64,000 nucleotides of DNA from Oscheius dolichura (taxonomy: Eukaryota > Nematoda > Chromadorea > Rhabditida > Rhabditidae), in assembly GCA_932521035.1 (NCBI GenBank), contig OW051494.1:8232001-8296000 (forward strand), read 5' to 3'. Every line of letters starts with the position of its first letter. The first letter of the stretch is position 1. This document shows positions 45,767 to 56,700 of this stretch, in pieces. The notes below the pieces were generated by a model. That model saw only the letters and a list, made by a program, of their open reading frames with translations. It was not told the DNA's origin and made no database searches. Position numbers and translations under genes: made by a program.

Positions 45767-47972
45767 ATGGAGGTTTCATCATGCGCTCGTGTTGTTCTAT
45801 GCCAATTAGACGAACGAATGGTCGGAATAGGGGAGCAAACAAGGTGTCTTTTTTGCTTCGTTGTTATTATTGTGAAATACTGCTTCTTTTGACATATATA
45901 TTTGTGTATTTAGACAGTTGAAAGAAGTATTTCGCCGATGGATAGATACAGGAAAAGGAGACTCATGCCTCATCATGGGACATCGTGGCTCAGGTCGTTC
46001 TTCTACCGTAGAACAATTGCTTGAAACAGAAATGTCTCATCTTGATGAAATTGAGAAGAATATGATATTTATTTCTCAGCTCGGATCAGATGCTACTGCG
46101 CAAAGTGCAGTTTCTGGCGATTCAGTGAGTTTTTTTTTCATAATTCGCTGTATATATTGACGAGAATATGTGTAATGTTTGATTATGCGCTCGGCTGATG
46201 ATTGGTTTTTAGACCGTACATCGGGTTATTGTAATAGAAGATGCAGATGAATTAATATCACGCCATCGACAAACTCTTTTGTATAGTTTTTTGGATTCAA
46301 CTCGAAGAAACCCATGGCTTGTTCTTCTAATGGTAAACAGGATTGTATGTTTTCGTATATTTAGTTTATAACAGACACACATTACAGGATTTTGTCAGTT
46401 GCTTGGAAAAGCGGGTGAGGTCGAGACTGTCTACTAATCGCATTGTATTTACTGGCCCTCAAACATATCAAGATTTTTCTGATGCCTTTATTGATTTCTT
46501 CGCCATTGATGGAAATAAAAACAAACGTTTGTTTTGCTGTTTTTTATCATTTTATATTTTAGAATGGACTGCTTTTATTAAAAGTTTTGTTGCTAACATA
46601 GAAGTAGAGGCCGAATTGAAATACATCTATCAGGCAACCCGTTCAACATAATTTTAATAACTAGTAATATTTTAGGTACACAATTCATATGGACTATTGA
46701 AAACAATAATTGCTGTATTTCTTGGTTTCTTAGTTGATTCAAAAGACCCTATTGAAGAATCCGTTATTCTATGGAAGGCTGCTGTAGCCACCTCGGTTCC
46801 ATCAGTTTCCCCTGTGGTCAAACTGTTAAATGGTACGGATTTGCTTTGATTTATTTTAGCAAACTAGTTAGATAGAGATCCGTTTATTACGAACTGCTTG
46901 CTACGTGTAGAAAGAGCTCCATTCATGCTTTCTATTTACAATCTATTTCTTTTTTTTTCAGGAATCTCGTTGCGTACTTTCTGCGTGTTTTTATGTGTGC
47001 TGAGACGTTTGGAGAAGGCTCCTGCAGCCGCAACTATATCCTACGGCAAGATTTTGGTCGATTACAAGAATCTTTGTCATACTGCTGATACGCGAATGTT
47101 CGTGGTGGATGATTCTATTATTTTTAAAGAATTGGATCAGCTTGTGAAGTCTCGGCTTCTGTTTGCCGTATCACATGCAAACAATATTTCCTTCAGGTTG
47201 GTTAAAATGGGCAGTGAAAAGAACAGCAAAGGTCATACGGAAAAGTTCATTTAAAATACAACAAAAACAAAATACGGCTTTTCGAGCAGCTTACTCCATC
47301 TGCTTCTCTTCATTTTTGTCGCTTCTTTCCTCTTCTAGATATTTCAACTTCTGGAGCAGTAAATTGCGATATTTGAATAGATAATCATCGCGACATTTCT
47401 CAGGCCATGGCCCGAACGCGGGAGTATGAGCGCGAAAGCTTTCCAATTTTGGCAGATAATTTGATGTCACGCAATTTATGGCGAATTGGCTGCGACACTT
47501 CTCATAGTTCACATAAAAGTACTTCTCGTCGGATTCAAAGTAGATGTATTCGCCCGCTTCAACACATTCAATCCGGCGACCACCAGCATACATATCCCGT
47601 GTCACCTAAAAAGGGTGGTTATAAGTTGTGTTGTTGTCTTACCTTCATATTGGGGAAGACGGTATAATGGATGATGGCATTGCGATCCGACTCAAAGGGG
47701 ATTGAAGTCATGGGGACGATATCACTGTAGCCCATTTGAACAGACCACCAGCTAGGCTGTTTTTGTGAATAATGGAAAAAAATAAAACATTTTTGTAACA
47801 GACCATAGACATGTTTTATTTTATAAGCTGATCTAGCTTTATTTTGTAGTAATTTCTTGTTTTTAGGCGAGTTTCACTGAATGCTGACGGATTTGTTTTG
47901 GCCAATGCTGTCAAAACTCGCTCAATGCCTATGGGTATCTCCGAATGGTACAAGACCATACCTGTAAATTGA
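45767..47972 (+). CDS. orc-4: Origin recognition complex subunit 4
   Basis: ORC4 is an AAA+ subunit of the complex that marks replication origins and loads MCM helicase. Exons 45767-45843, 45914-46124, 46213-46332, 46388-46526, 46563-46633, 46676-46832, 46872-46904, 46962-47196 and 47867-47972 give 382 residues. Walker A reads GHRGSGRSS, with Arg where Lys is expected. Walker B is VIVIEDADEL, followed by RQTLLYSFLDSTRRNPWLVLLM (sensor 1 region) and CLEKRVRSRLSTNRIVF, the best ORC4 signature. The C-terminal winged-helix part ends MPMGISEWYKTIPVN. The fifth intron seems to start with GC (CAG/GCAACC). The last intron (670 bp) contains a gene on the opposite strand. If that intron is retained the protein would end at 47254. 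Confidence 0.85.
47291..47735 (-). CDS. Unknown protein encoded antisense within the last orc-4 intron
   Basis: Two exons, 47735-47643 and 47605-47291, joined by a 37-nt intron in phase 0, give 135 residues from ATG 47735. Protein-like segments are MGYSDIVPMTSIPFESDRNA, AGGRRIECVEAGEYIYFESD, EKYFYVNYEKCRSQFAINC and a Lys/Glu-rich tail. The frame stays open a few codons upstream (PSWWSVQ) to a CAAAAACAG acceptor near 47758. That could be a trans-splice site, or there may be a missing 5' exon. No family was recognised and no signal peptide is evident. It lies wholly inside an orc-4 intron. Confidence 0.5.
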
Positions 47973-49964
47973 CTGCCTCTTTCCAAGTGCTAACAGATCT
48001 GCTTACTACGATTACAATTACATTTCAAGGCTTTTCACTAAAGTGGACCTCAAATAAAGATCTCTCCAGGTTATGTTATACTTCCAAAAATCTCAATTTG
48101 CTATTACGTTTGCTTCCAGAGAGAATTTAGTATAAAATACAAGGCTATCCAGGAATAGTCATTCTGTCTCCGCCAATGCGCATTTTGTTAATCCAGGCGA
48201 CGTTCGTCCTTGGCTACCTTCGGAGAAGAGGATCCGGATACATTTATCAAATGAACCCTAGGTGGCACACGCGCTCGTTAGTGTGAAGATCCTGGTTAGC
48301 TTTTCTAGCATGTCGCATATAATTATTCCTTTTTCCTCTCCCCTATCTTTGACATTAGATTTGTTTTATTTACTTTCCATTACGTTTTCCAGTGTTAGCA
48401 CACGATATATTTTTCCCACCCAGACCGGATGGAACAGCTGATCCTAACACGTAAAAGTGAACGTCTCTAAATTTATCACCTCCCGCCATCAAGGTTAGCG
48501 CCTGTCACGGATGTCCAGAAGTTGCTTCTCTTTTGCCAGGAAACCAGAAAAAACTGACAGCGCTTGGCTGTAATATCATGATCCAAGGCAGAGAAAAAAC
48601 ATCAGATCGTCTAGACTGAATGCTACCATATTCTGAACATTTTTTTTCAAACATCCGGCTAGTTTCCCTGCTGAGAAAGGGTTAGCCGAGACGTAGTAAT
48701 TACATCCCATCTATCACCACTTCTCCGGGTCTGGATCATCTTTTTCTGCCATTTTCAAGTGATTATCACTTATCATAAAGGATAATGGAGGTGCGAGATA
48801 TAAATTGGATCTTGACGACATCGAGAAAGCTGTCCTGCTTCGAAAGGCTGTGGAAAATCACACCTTTTTATTCATTTTTAGAAGGGGTTCCCTATTTTGA
48901 ACGCTTGAAGAAGAGACATCCTTTTATCTTCTCTTGGCGTAGATACCAATCTCTCGACAGGTGTGGCCAATATCCATCAAGCAACCGTGTTCGCAATGTT
49001 CACAATTTTTCAGAGCAAAATAATATTGAACTGATTTTTCAACCTAATAATTTTTCTTTTAGCAACACAAAATTGTGAAGTAGAAACTGGCGAGAGGATG
49101 CCTTCAGCAGCGCCGCATAGTTAATCCATCATATAGTTTTATCCTCGAAGCCCCAAACCCGACCAATTAAAATATTCCTGAAACTCGGCGCTTGTTTCAC
49201 TTCTCTTTCCATTTTCTCCCCCCGTTCTTCCTTTCTCAGGATGCCACCTGTTCCTCTCCCGTAGCGGCGCCGCTGCATACATAGACACATTCCCGAAGGG
49301 GCTATCGCGCAGTGATTACCGAGGGGCAAAGGAGACGACGGGTTCATTTTAGCCAGCCCCTCTACGAGATATCCGGAACAACTGGTATGCGGTGAAGAGA
49401 AACGAAACATTTAGCCATCTCTATCACATGTTACAATCAATTTTTTCGTGTTTACAAATTTAGAAATAATTGTCAATTCCAATAGGTGAACCTCGTAAAT
49501 TCTCCGTTCCAATTTATGATCTCCATTTTTTTCAGAAATTTTTTGTTCAAGTTTTTGTCCGCTGATTCGAGAAAAAACATCCAGGTAGCTAGAGAGAGGG
49601 GATATTACGAAGCAAAAAAACTCGCTAAGTTCAGCTAGCCGAAGCTTATCACCACCACCACCGCCCGGGGTGGAGGAGAAAGCGCGAGCCGGCTGTCAAC
49701 TTCATCATCAAGGCTAAGGGAGAGTGTCATTCTTGTTGCTTTCTTTTTTTTTTGCTTTTAAATTCTATTCTCAGGGTTAATTTGGTAATTTACTCGAATG
49801 AATGACCAAAATAATACGTTAGCATTATAAAATACTTGTTAGAGTACTTTTTCGTTATTTTGATTGAAACATGCGCATATTTTTGGTTGATAGCGGTTTA
49901 CTTTAGTACAGGATAGGATATATGTAATAATCTAAAAGATACAAAAACTGAGCTCAAAAAATGA
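47973..49964. other. Two-kilobase stretch with no secure gene
   Basis: AATAAA at about 48053 probably ends orc-4. A coding-like segment at about 48160-48265 (+) is open in two frames, one with VNPGDVRPWLPSEKRI. It may continue after an acceptor near 48391, but no complete gene can be built. A short (CAC)n tract is at about 49650. Nothing else was supported. Confidence 0.35.
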
Positions 49965-50144
49965 TCATCTCTTTCTTCCATATATCCCATTAGCCCTTTC
50001 TCCCTTATCAAAGCTAATATTCTCAGCTTCTTCTCTCCTTTCTCTATCAATAGCGGGGGCTTCTTCCCGTGTCGCAACACAAAGGATATCGCCAGCATTG
50101 TCCGGATCCAGAGACATAGCCTGTTGGCACCCACAATCGAACAT
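49965..50144 (-). CDS. Small unspliced ORF, 59 residues, unknown function
   Basis: ATG 50144 to TGA 49965. It begins MFDCGCQQAMSLDPDNAGDI and ends ERANGIYGRKR. It is acidic in the middle, with four Cys, and codon use looks like real coding sequence. There is no signal peptide or membrane helix. It could also be the last exon of a longer gene. Family unknown. Confidence 0.35.
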   Translation of the reverse strand: MFDCGCQQAMSLDPDNAGDILCVATREEAPAIDRERREEAENISFDKGERANGIYGRKR

Positions 50145-50785
50145 TCATTTATGATTTTCTATGCCTGGCTATTTCACTTCAATCTTTTTTTTCCAATTCA
50201 CAAATAGTTACACATTTCAGGGCATGAGAAGGCGGAGGGACTGGTCATATGTATTTTTATTTTTACCAGTTGTAGGTTACTTTATTCTTATAATTTGGTC
50301 GCAAAAAGTGTTATATCGTTGTTCATTGGATAACCTGCACTCTATTTCTAAAAAGTCTAGCCACATCCTTATTTTGATGACAAAAACATACAAACAATTG
50401 ATAGCAGTTCGATTTGTCAACAAGTTATATCTCAATATTAGTTTTACTGCAAAAAATAAGCAAGATGAAAGCCATTTTACATCGTATTCTTTCAATCTTT
50501 CGAGTATAGTCAAATAGACAAAAAATTTACCTGATTCTTTCATGTAGACTATTTTGCTGCTGTTGATAACATTCTTTTCTTCGAATTCCTCCTTTCCATA
50601 GATGTGGCATATAGAACAAGACGAAGAAGAGAAGCAATCTGTCTTCTATTGTCTCAATTGATTACCGCCTTTCTACTCTTTGGTTGAATTTGTGCTTCCA
50701 TTCTAAAGTACTAATCCAAAAGATCAGCTTGTTTCAAAAAAGAACTCCCATCAATTTTTACTCAACCAATTGTCTTATTCTTCAG
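50145..50785 (+). other. Candidate 5' region of the vWA/ZP gene
   Basis: ATG 50224 opens MRRRRDWSYVFLFLP right after a CATTTCAG acceptor and could be spliced in phase 0 to 50786. Another open stretch at 50548-50690 (YFAAVDNILFFEFLLSIDVA) is coding-like but ends in TGA without a clear donor. The true first exon was not determined. Confidence 0.35.
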
Positions 50786-53700
50786 GTTTTTGCTGGCTAC
50801 GATAATCCTCTACAAGGATATGATGCCAAGCCAATAAGGGCAATGATGCCGCCCGATACAGCTCCCTATTTACCGCCGAGATCTCCAGTTGCCAGAGGGT
50901 ATCAGGTATTGTTTTTGGTTTCCATCTGTGGCAAAAATATCCCTGTACACATGAAAAATAATTGAATAAATTGCAGCCTCCACCACAACCAGCTCTTTTT
51001 GAGCCGCCTAGAAGTTATTACACCGTTCAACATCACCATGTAAGTTTTAGAAATAGTGAAAACAACAATAGTGTTCTTTCAACTGTTCCTAACTGAAAAA
51101 TGAATTCAAGAAAATAAACGAAAGCATGAAATGGGAGAAGATTTATCAAAAAACAACACAAACTTCATTTCAGGGAAGGGGGCACGGCCACATGCCAAGC
51201 ATTCAAAATCCACCACCTCGAGTGAGTTTTTCCTCAATTTCTTCTAATCAAATTTGTATAATCTCATCCACTTTTTATCACAATTTCACATAGCCATTTT
51301 TGCACAGCCTTCCACCAATTGGGCCTCACCGCAGCCATTGAATTGGGAAGCTGAGCGACGACGTCTGTTTGAAGCAGAAAGACAGCATCATTTGATGAGA
51401 AACCAACAAGGACGATTTGACGAGGAAGCGTTTTTGATGAAAGCTGTCGGAAACCCTCCACCAGCATCTGGTATTCCTCAACGGCAACCGACTCCACCTC
51501 ACAGGCTAATTTATACACCGCAGGTAAAATTCACATTCACTCTTTTATATGATCATCAAGTAAGTTTCACTATTCTTTTTCTATTTTTACACATTATAAC
51601 CAATTTTACCGTTTTGCAGTGATTTTCTAGCTAAATAACATAAGTTTGCCTCTAATTTTGCAATTTACTTCTTCTACTTCTTCACGGAGTACATTCAAGC
51701 AGCCAAACAATCAAAAGAAGCATAATTTCTTAGTGTTTTTTAGCTTGTTAGTGTGTGCTGTTATTTTCAGTTGCCTGGACCGCCTGCTACAGCTCCGCTG
51801 GCAATAATTCCAGGACAACGACGAGTGGAGTCATCGCCTCAATCCAATACACGTTTCTCCCGGCCACGACAACAAGAAGTTTCTGCTTCGAGTGTGGATT
51901 TGAGTAGTAGTTTAGAAGAGGTACTAACAATAGATAACTTACAAGATACTGCTTTATTTTTTGACAAGGAATTAGAAAAAATAGTGATATTTTTAGAATC
52001 CACCAGATATAGTCAACAATATCATTGTTCATATTTATTTGAATACAAAAGGAAAAGAACCAGCACATGCTATAACAAAAATTGGACCGATTCATGGAGT
52101 TTTTGGAATTGGAACAGCACATGGGTGAGTTTATTGTCTAAAATTCATAAATTCAACCATAAAATGCTTATTCTTCAATAGGAAAGCTGAATCCAATGAA
52201 ATCAACAAATTTCTCCATCCAATATAATTTTTCAGTGGCCCCGGTACACATCAAAACCCAATTGTAATTGTAAAGGATTTCGATCGGGATAATCTGAAAT
52301 TTGTCGACGAGGACGAAGCAAACGTAGAGTTTTCATCCTTTCTAATTAAAAAAGAGATATTTTAGCAAATGATGGAAGAAGGACCGGCGAATATTGTCGA
52401 AGTAAAGGCAATGGTTAGCACACCGGATAAGAAAATTGAAAATACACTGAATAAAGCAGTAAATACTGAATTGGAGAGGGCAATTCCTGTTGTTCTGAAC
52501 AGGTAACAATTTATTATAGCTTTCTAGTATTTTTTACATTTATAATATTTTTTAACAGTAAAGTACACTATTTTATCGAGTAAAATTTAAGAAAAATCGA
52601 TTTTTAAAGATTCCACGGTGGAATGGAGACAATGGATGGAGATTTGAGAAAAGAATTGGAACAGGCACTGGTGGATGAGATTGCGAAACATCTGGGCGAT
52701 ACAATTGACAATATGGACGACGAGTTGGGCACTGAACTACAGAAAGAATTGGAAAAGGAACTGGGTAAGGGGATTTTCGACAAAAATAACAAAGAAAGGG
52801 AAAAAATGGCGAGATTTTTAGAAGCCGGTTTGGCGGGAACGGAAACGACCCCCACTCCTACAACTAGGAGGATTACTGTAGTTACAATGACTACGGTAGC
52901 TGAGAGGACGACTAGCACAACCACAGCCAGGGGCACCACAGCGAGGATCGCCACAACTAGACCGACAACGGCGGAGACGACGATTAGAAGCATAACATCC
53001 ACAACTGGGCGTCCAACGACAACAGAAAGAGCCACAGTCCGGCCCACCACAGCGGAAAGGACCACATCTAGACCCACCACAACAGAAAGAGCCACAACAA
53101 GGAGGACCACAGCGGAAAGAACCACAACTGAGCGGTTAACGACAACGGAAAGTGCCCCAACGGAGAGAACCACAGCGAGGACCACCACAACGGAACGAGC
53201 CACAACTAGAAGAACCACAACTGAGACGCCTATAACTGTTTCGTTGGGTTTCCCCACGTACCGAGTGACCACTTCCGGGGAGCCAACGACCAGCAGTAGG
53301 CCAACAACCGCCACAGCGAGGACCACCACAACAGAGAGGGCCACAACTCCCAGTACAAGCCGGTGGACAAGGCCGCCAATCACAACTAGGGAACCGGAAA
53401 CGACGGTCACCGCCAGATGGACAAAAACGACGACAGAACCGAGACGGGAAACGGTCAGATGGACGCAGCCTACGGAATATTGGAGGACGAAGGCGGCGAC
53501 AACGGAGAGGTGGGGAAATTGAGCCGGATATGGAAAGAAGAGGTTTTTTAGGCCGACCACGACGGAGACAACGAGGCGGACAACCACAGAAGGGGAAACC
53601 ACCCGGCCCGCTTCGTCTTTTACCACCGGAGGACCAACAATCCGGCCGGGACCCACGGAAGTAGCTCCAGCGAAGGTTTGCCCCCTCTAAAACTGCCTAT

Positions 53701-56700
53701 TAGACCTTTAAAGATCCCTGACAATGAATTTAATGAGGATAATATGGTAGAATTTCGTCCAGGACAACAGGGCACCTCTTCTAGACGACCGCCAACTGTC
53801 CCGGAAGTAACTTGGAGTGAGTACTGTAATCCCATAGAGAGTGCCCCCCTTTTTAGCCCATTCCTCATCCTCAGAAGCTACAGTATCCCCATCGTCAGGA
53901 GAAAGTTTCAGTATTGTCACTTCGAGACCCATTAAAGTTGTCACGTTGGAAAATTCGGAAGAGGAGGAGGAGGAGAATGTGGTGACTGTGGCCGGGGGTA
54001 CGGTAACCGCTACCTGGGCACCGCGACCGACGACAACACAGGTTTGTCAGAATTTTGAGGAAAATATGAGGAGGAAATGCTTTAAAATACACAGTAATAT
54101 TGAAAAAGCATGCACTGAGTGAAGGCACAGCATGGATTGTTTGAGAATCACGGGAACGACACTTTGGAACTGAACGCCGCGGGAAAAATTAAAAATTTAT
54201 AATATTTCATCAGTGAAATTTTGTATATTATATGTCATTTGAAAGCCCTTTTTCTGAGCTATAAGTTACCGTTTAAAAAATTAGAAATTGCTCGAAAATA
54301 ATGGCAAAATAGGCGAAAAGGCGCGCCAATCGCTTCTCGTCCTCTTCCCCGCGAAAATATTCACTTTTTTCACAGTTCACCTTGATCAGAATTTAGAGCT
54401 TTATGCACCCGATTTCAGTCCACTAGCACAGCTACAGTAAGACCGGGAATAATCCACGAAATTGGGCAAGAAAGTGAGGAAGAGGAGACCGCGCCATTCC
54501 ACGGCGTCACCAAACCGATTCCTCATACTTTTGGAGAACAGGAAATGATGAAAGAGGGAGAAGAGATGGAGGAGATGAAAGAAAGTCAAGAATACGAAGA
54601 GGAAGAGCCGCAGCCCCCAGCGGCGGCCACCTTCGCCCCCCAGAAGACTACTGCAGGGCAAATGTCGGAGCAGCCAGCCATTACCGCTACTTCTCGACCT
54701 GCTGAAACTTCCTCGACGCCGGAAAGGGTCTCAACTGGAATTCAGAGTACTATAGACGTGGCTACCGTAACTTCTACCCCTACAGTAACCCCAGAAACTT
54801 CAACAGAAGCTATTGAAACCACAACGCGCCCATCTCTTCCCACTACGGAGCCTTTCCTTACCCGGGGTGTCTTTGAAGGTCTTGGAGCAATTTCTACCGT
54901 AACTTCTGGGTCTACAGCAACCACAGGAACGTTTGGAACGTCTTCAACTGGTTCTACTTCTTCTGAGACAACAAAACAGGCTACAGTAACCCCGGAAACG
55001 ACTAGAGCCGGTTCAACAGCTCCTTCGGCCTCTATTCCGCCTTCAGAGGGTCCTACCACGGCTACAGTAACCTCGGGAACTTCCTCTGCTCCATTAATAA
55101 CTTCTACAGGATCTACAGTAACCCCCAAAGCTACAGTACCCACCCAGAGAGTTGAAATAAGGCCCGAGACTACGGTAGCCACTGCCAGCACAGCATCACA
55201 GGAGCCTTTCCTAACCCATGGAGTGTTTGAACCACAGCCGTTGCCTTTCACCGAGCACCCAATTCCACCCCCCTGGGAGGTACCGTACTCCCTTTTGGCT
55301 ACCGTAACCCCCTCCATTTCCAGGCTATTCCCTCCGAGACGGATGAGATGCCCCCCTCGGCTGGGGTCTGCCCCACTCCGAATGAGGAGGGCTCAGCTGT
55401 CACCCAAGCTGACGTCCTCTTCCTTTTGGACTCCTCGAATAAATTCACAGAAGACAAATTCATGCATGCCATCACATTGATATTGAATACAGTAGACCGG
55501 CTGAAGAATATTGGTCCCGACGGGATTCAGGTACCCATTTTGGCGGGAGTACTGTAACTGGGGGTTTAGGTCTCATTGGTGCAGTTTAATTCGGAGCCGT
55601 ATTTGGAATTCTCCCTAAGGAAACATAATTGTAAGCAGTGGCTGAAGGACGACATAGCCGATACACAGTACATGACGGTAGGGGAGGGCGGGCAGTCCCA
55701 TTGAAACTGGCCTTTTAGGGCGGCAGTATGCTGGGAAAAGCACTGGAAAAAGTGATGAAATTCGCCTTCACAAAGATAAGAGTAAGTTCTATTTACTTGG
55801 GGGTACGGTAATTTATTCGCGTCCTAAACCTCCTAAACATTCGGAATTATCTTTAACTTTGACTGGAGAGGGCTACAGCCAAACGGATTAGCGCTCCGTG
55901 TAGCTGGCATCGAGAGCTATCAGCTAGTCCTTTAATTTCCGCTGTAGGACCTTTTCGCAAGTTTTGGCTTGCCCACCAACACCGTTTCTGCTGTTTTTCG
56001 GCCAGAAGATGGCGACTTCCAAATTTTCGATGTATTAGGGGCCAAATCAGCTCGTCAAGCTCGTTCTAACGGTACTGTCTGTTTTTCGGGAAATGGATCC
56101 CGAAGCGAGAACCCGATGGCGCGACATAGACTTTCTCTCCGTTATAACACTCCCCCAATTTTCAGGGAGACCGTTCCGAAGTTCCGAATGTCCTGATAAT
56201 CCTGACCGACGGCCAGTCGGAAGACCGTGTCCAGCTGCCAGTCCAAGTCTCCAAAGACCACAACGTGACCGTCTACGTGATAGGAACCCTCGAAGCTAAT
56301 CCCGAATATCTCAAAAACCTCTCCGGAAAGCCGGAAAACGTCTTCCAGCTGACCAGCTCGGCCAATACCCCACTGGCCGCCCAATTGGCTGACAGGATTG
56401 GCCGATTAGGAGGTGGGAAAGGGGAAAACAACAGGGAAATAAGAATTTTATAGTGAAGAATGCAGGAGAAGATGAGGAGGACTACGAGGACGAGATGAAC
56501 ATCGCCCCTCCGCAGAGACAGCCGGTCGACGGGAATGACGTCTCCGGTAAGGGGAGATCTGCACTTCCCGGGTAATAGACGGATTTTAGACGAAGCGATG
56601 CCACCATTCCACCCAATGAAGACGGGAATCGTTCATTTGGAATGCGCTGGAGGCGGATTCAAGGTAGGAAAATCGGGTTACCAATTGAAAGGCCCGACCG

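Noticed and set aside
52604-53656. Long minus-strand ORF of 350 codons, Val-rich
   Set aside because: It is the antisense shadow of the Thr-rich mucin exon: ACC/ACA Thr codons read as GGT/TGT and GTN Val on the other strand. It has no start context or family resemblance.
54742-55317. Minus-strand ORF of 191 codons, Val/Gly-rich
   Set aside because: Shadow of the second mucin region for the same reason.
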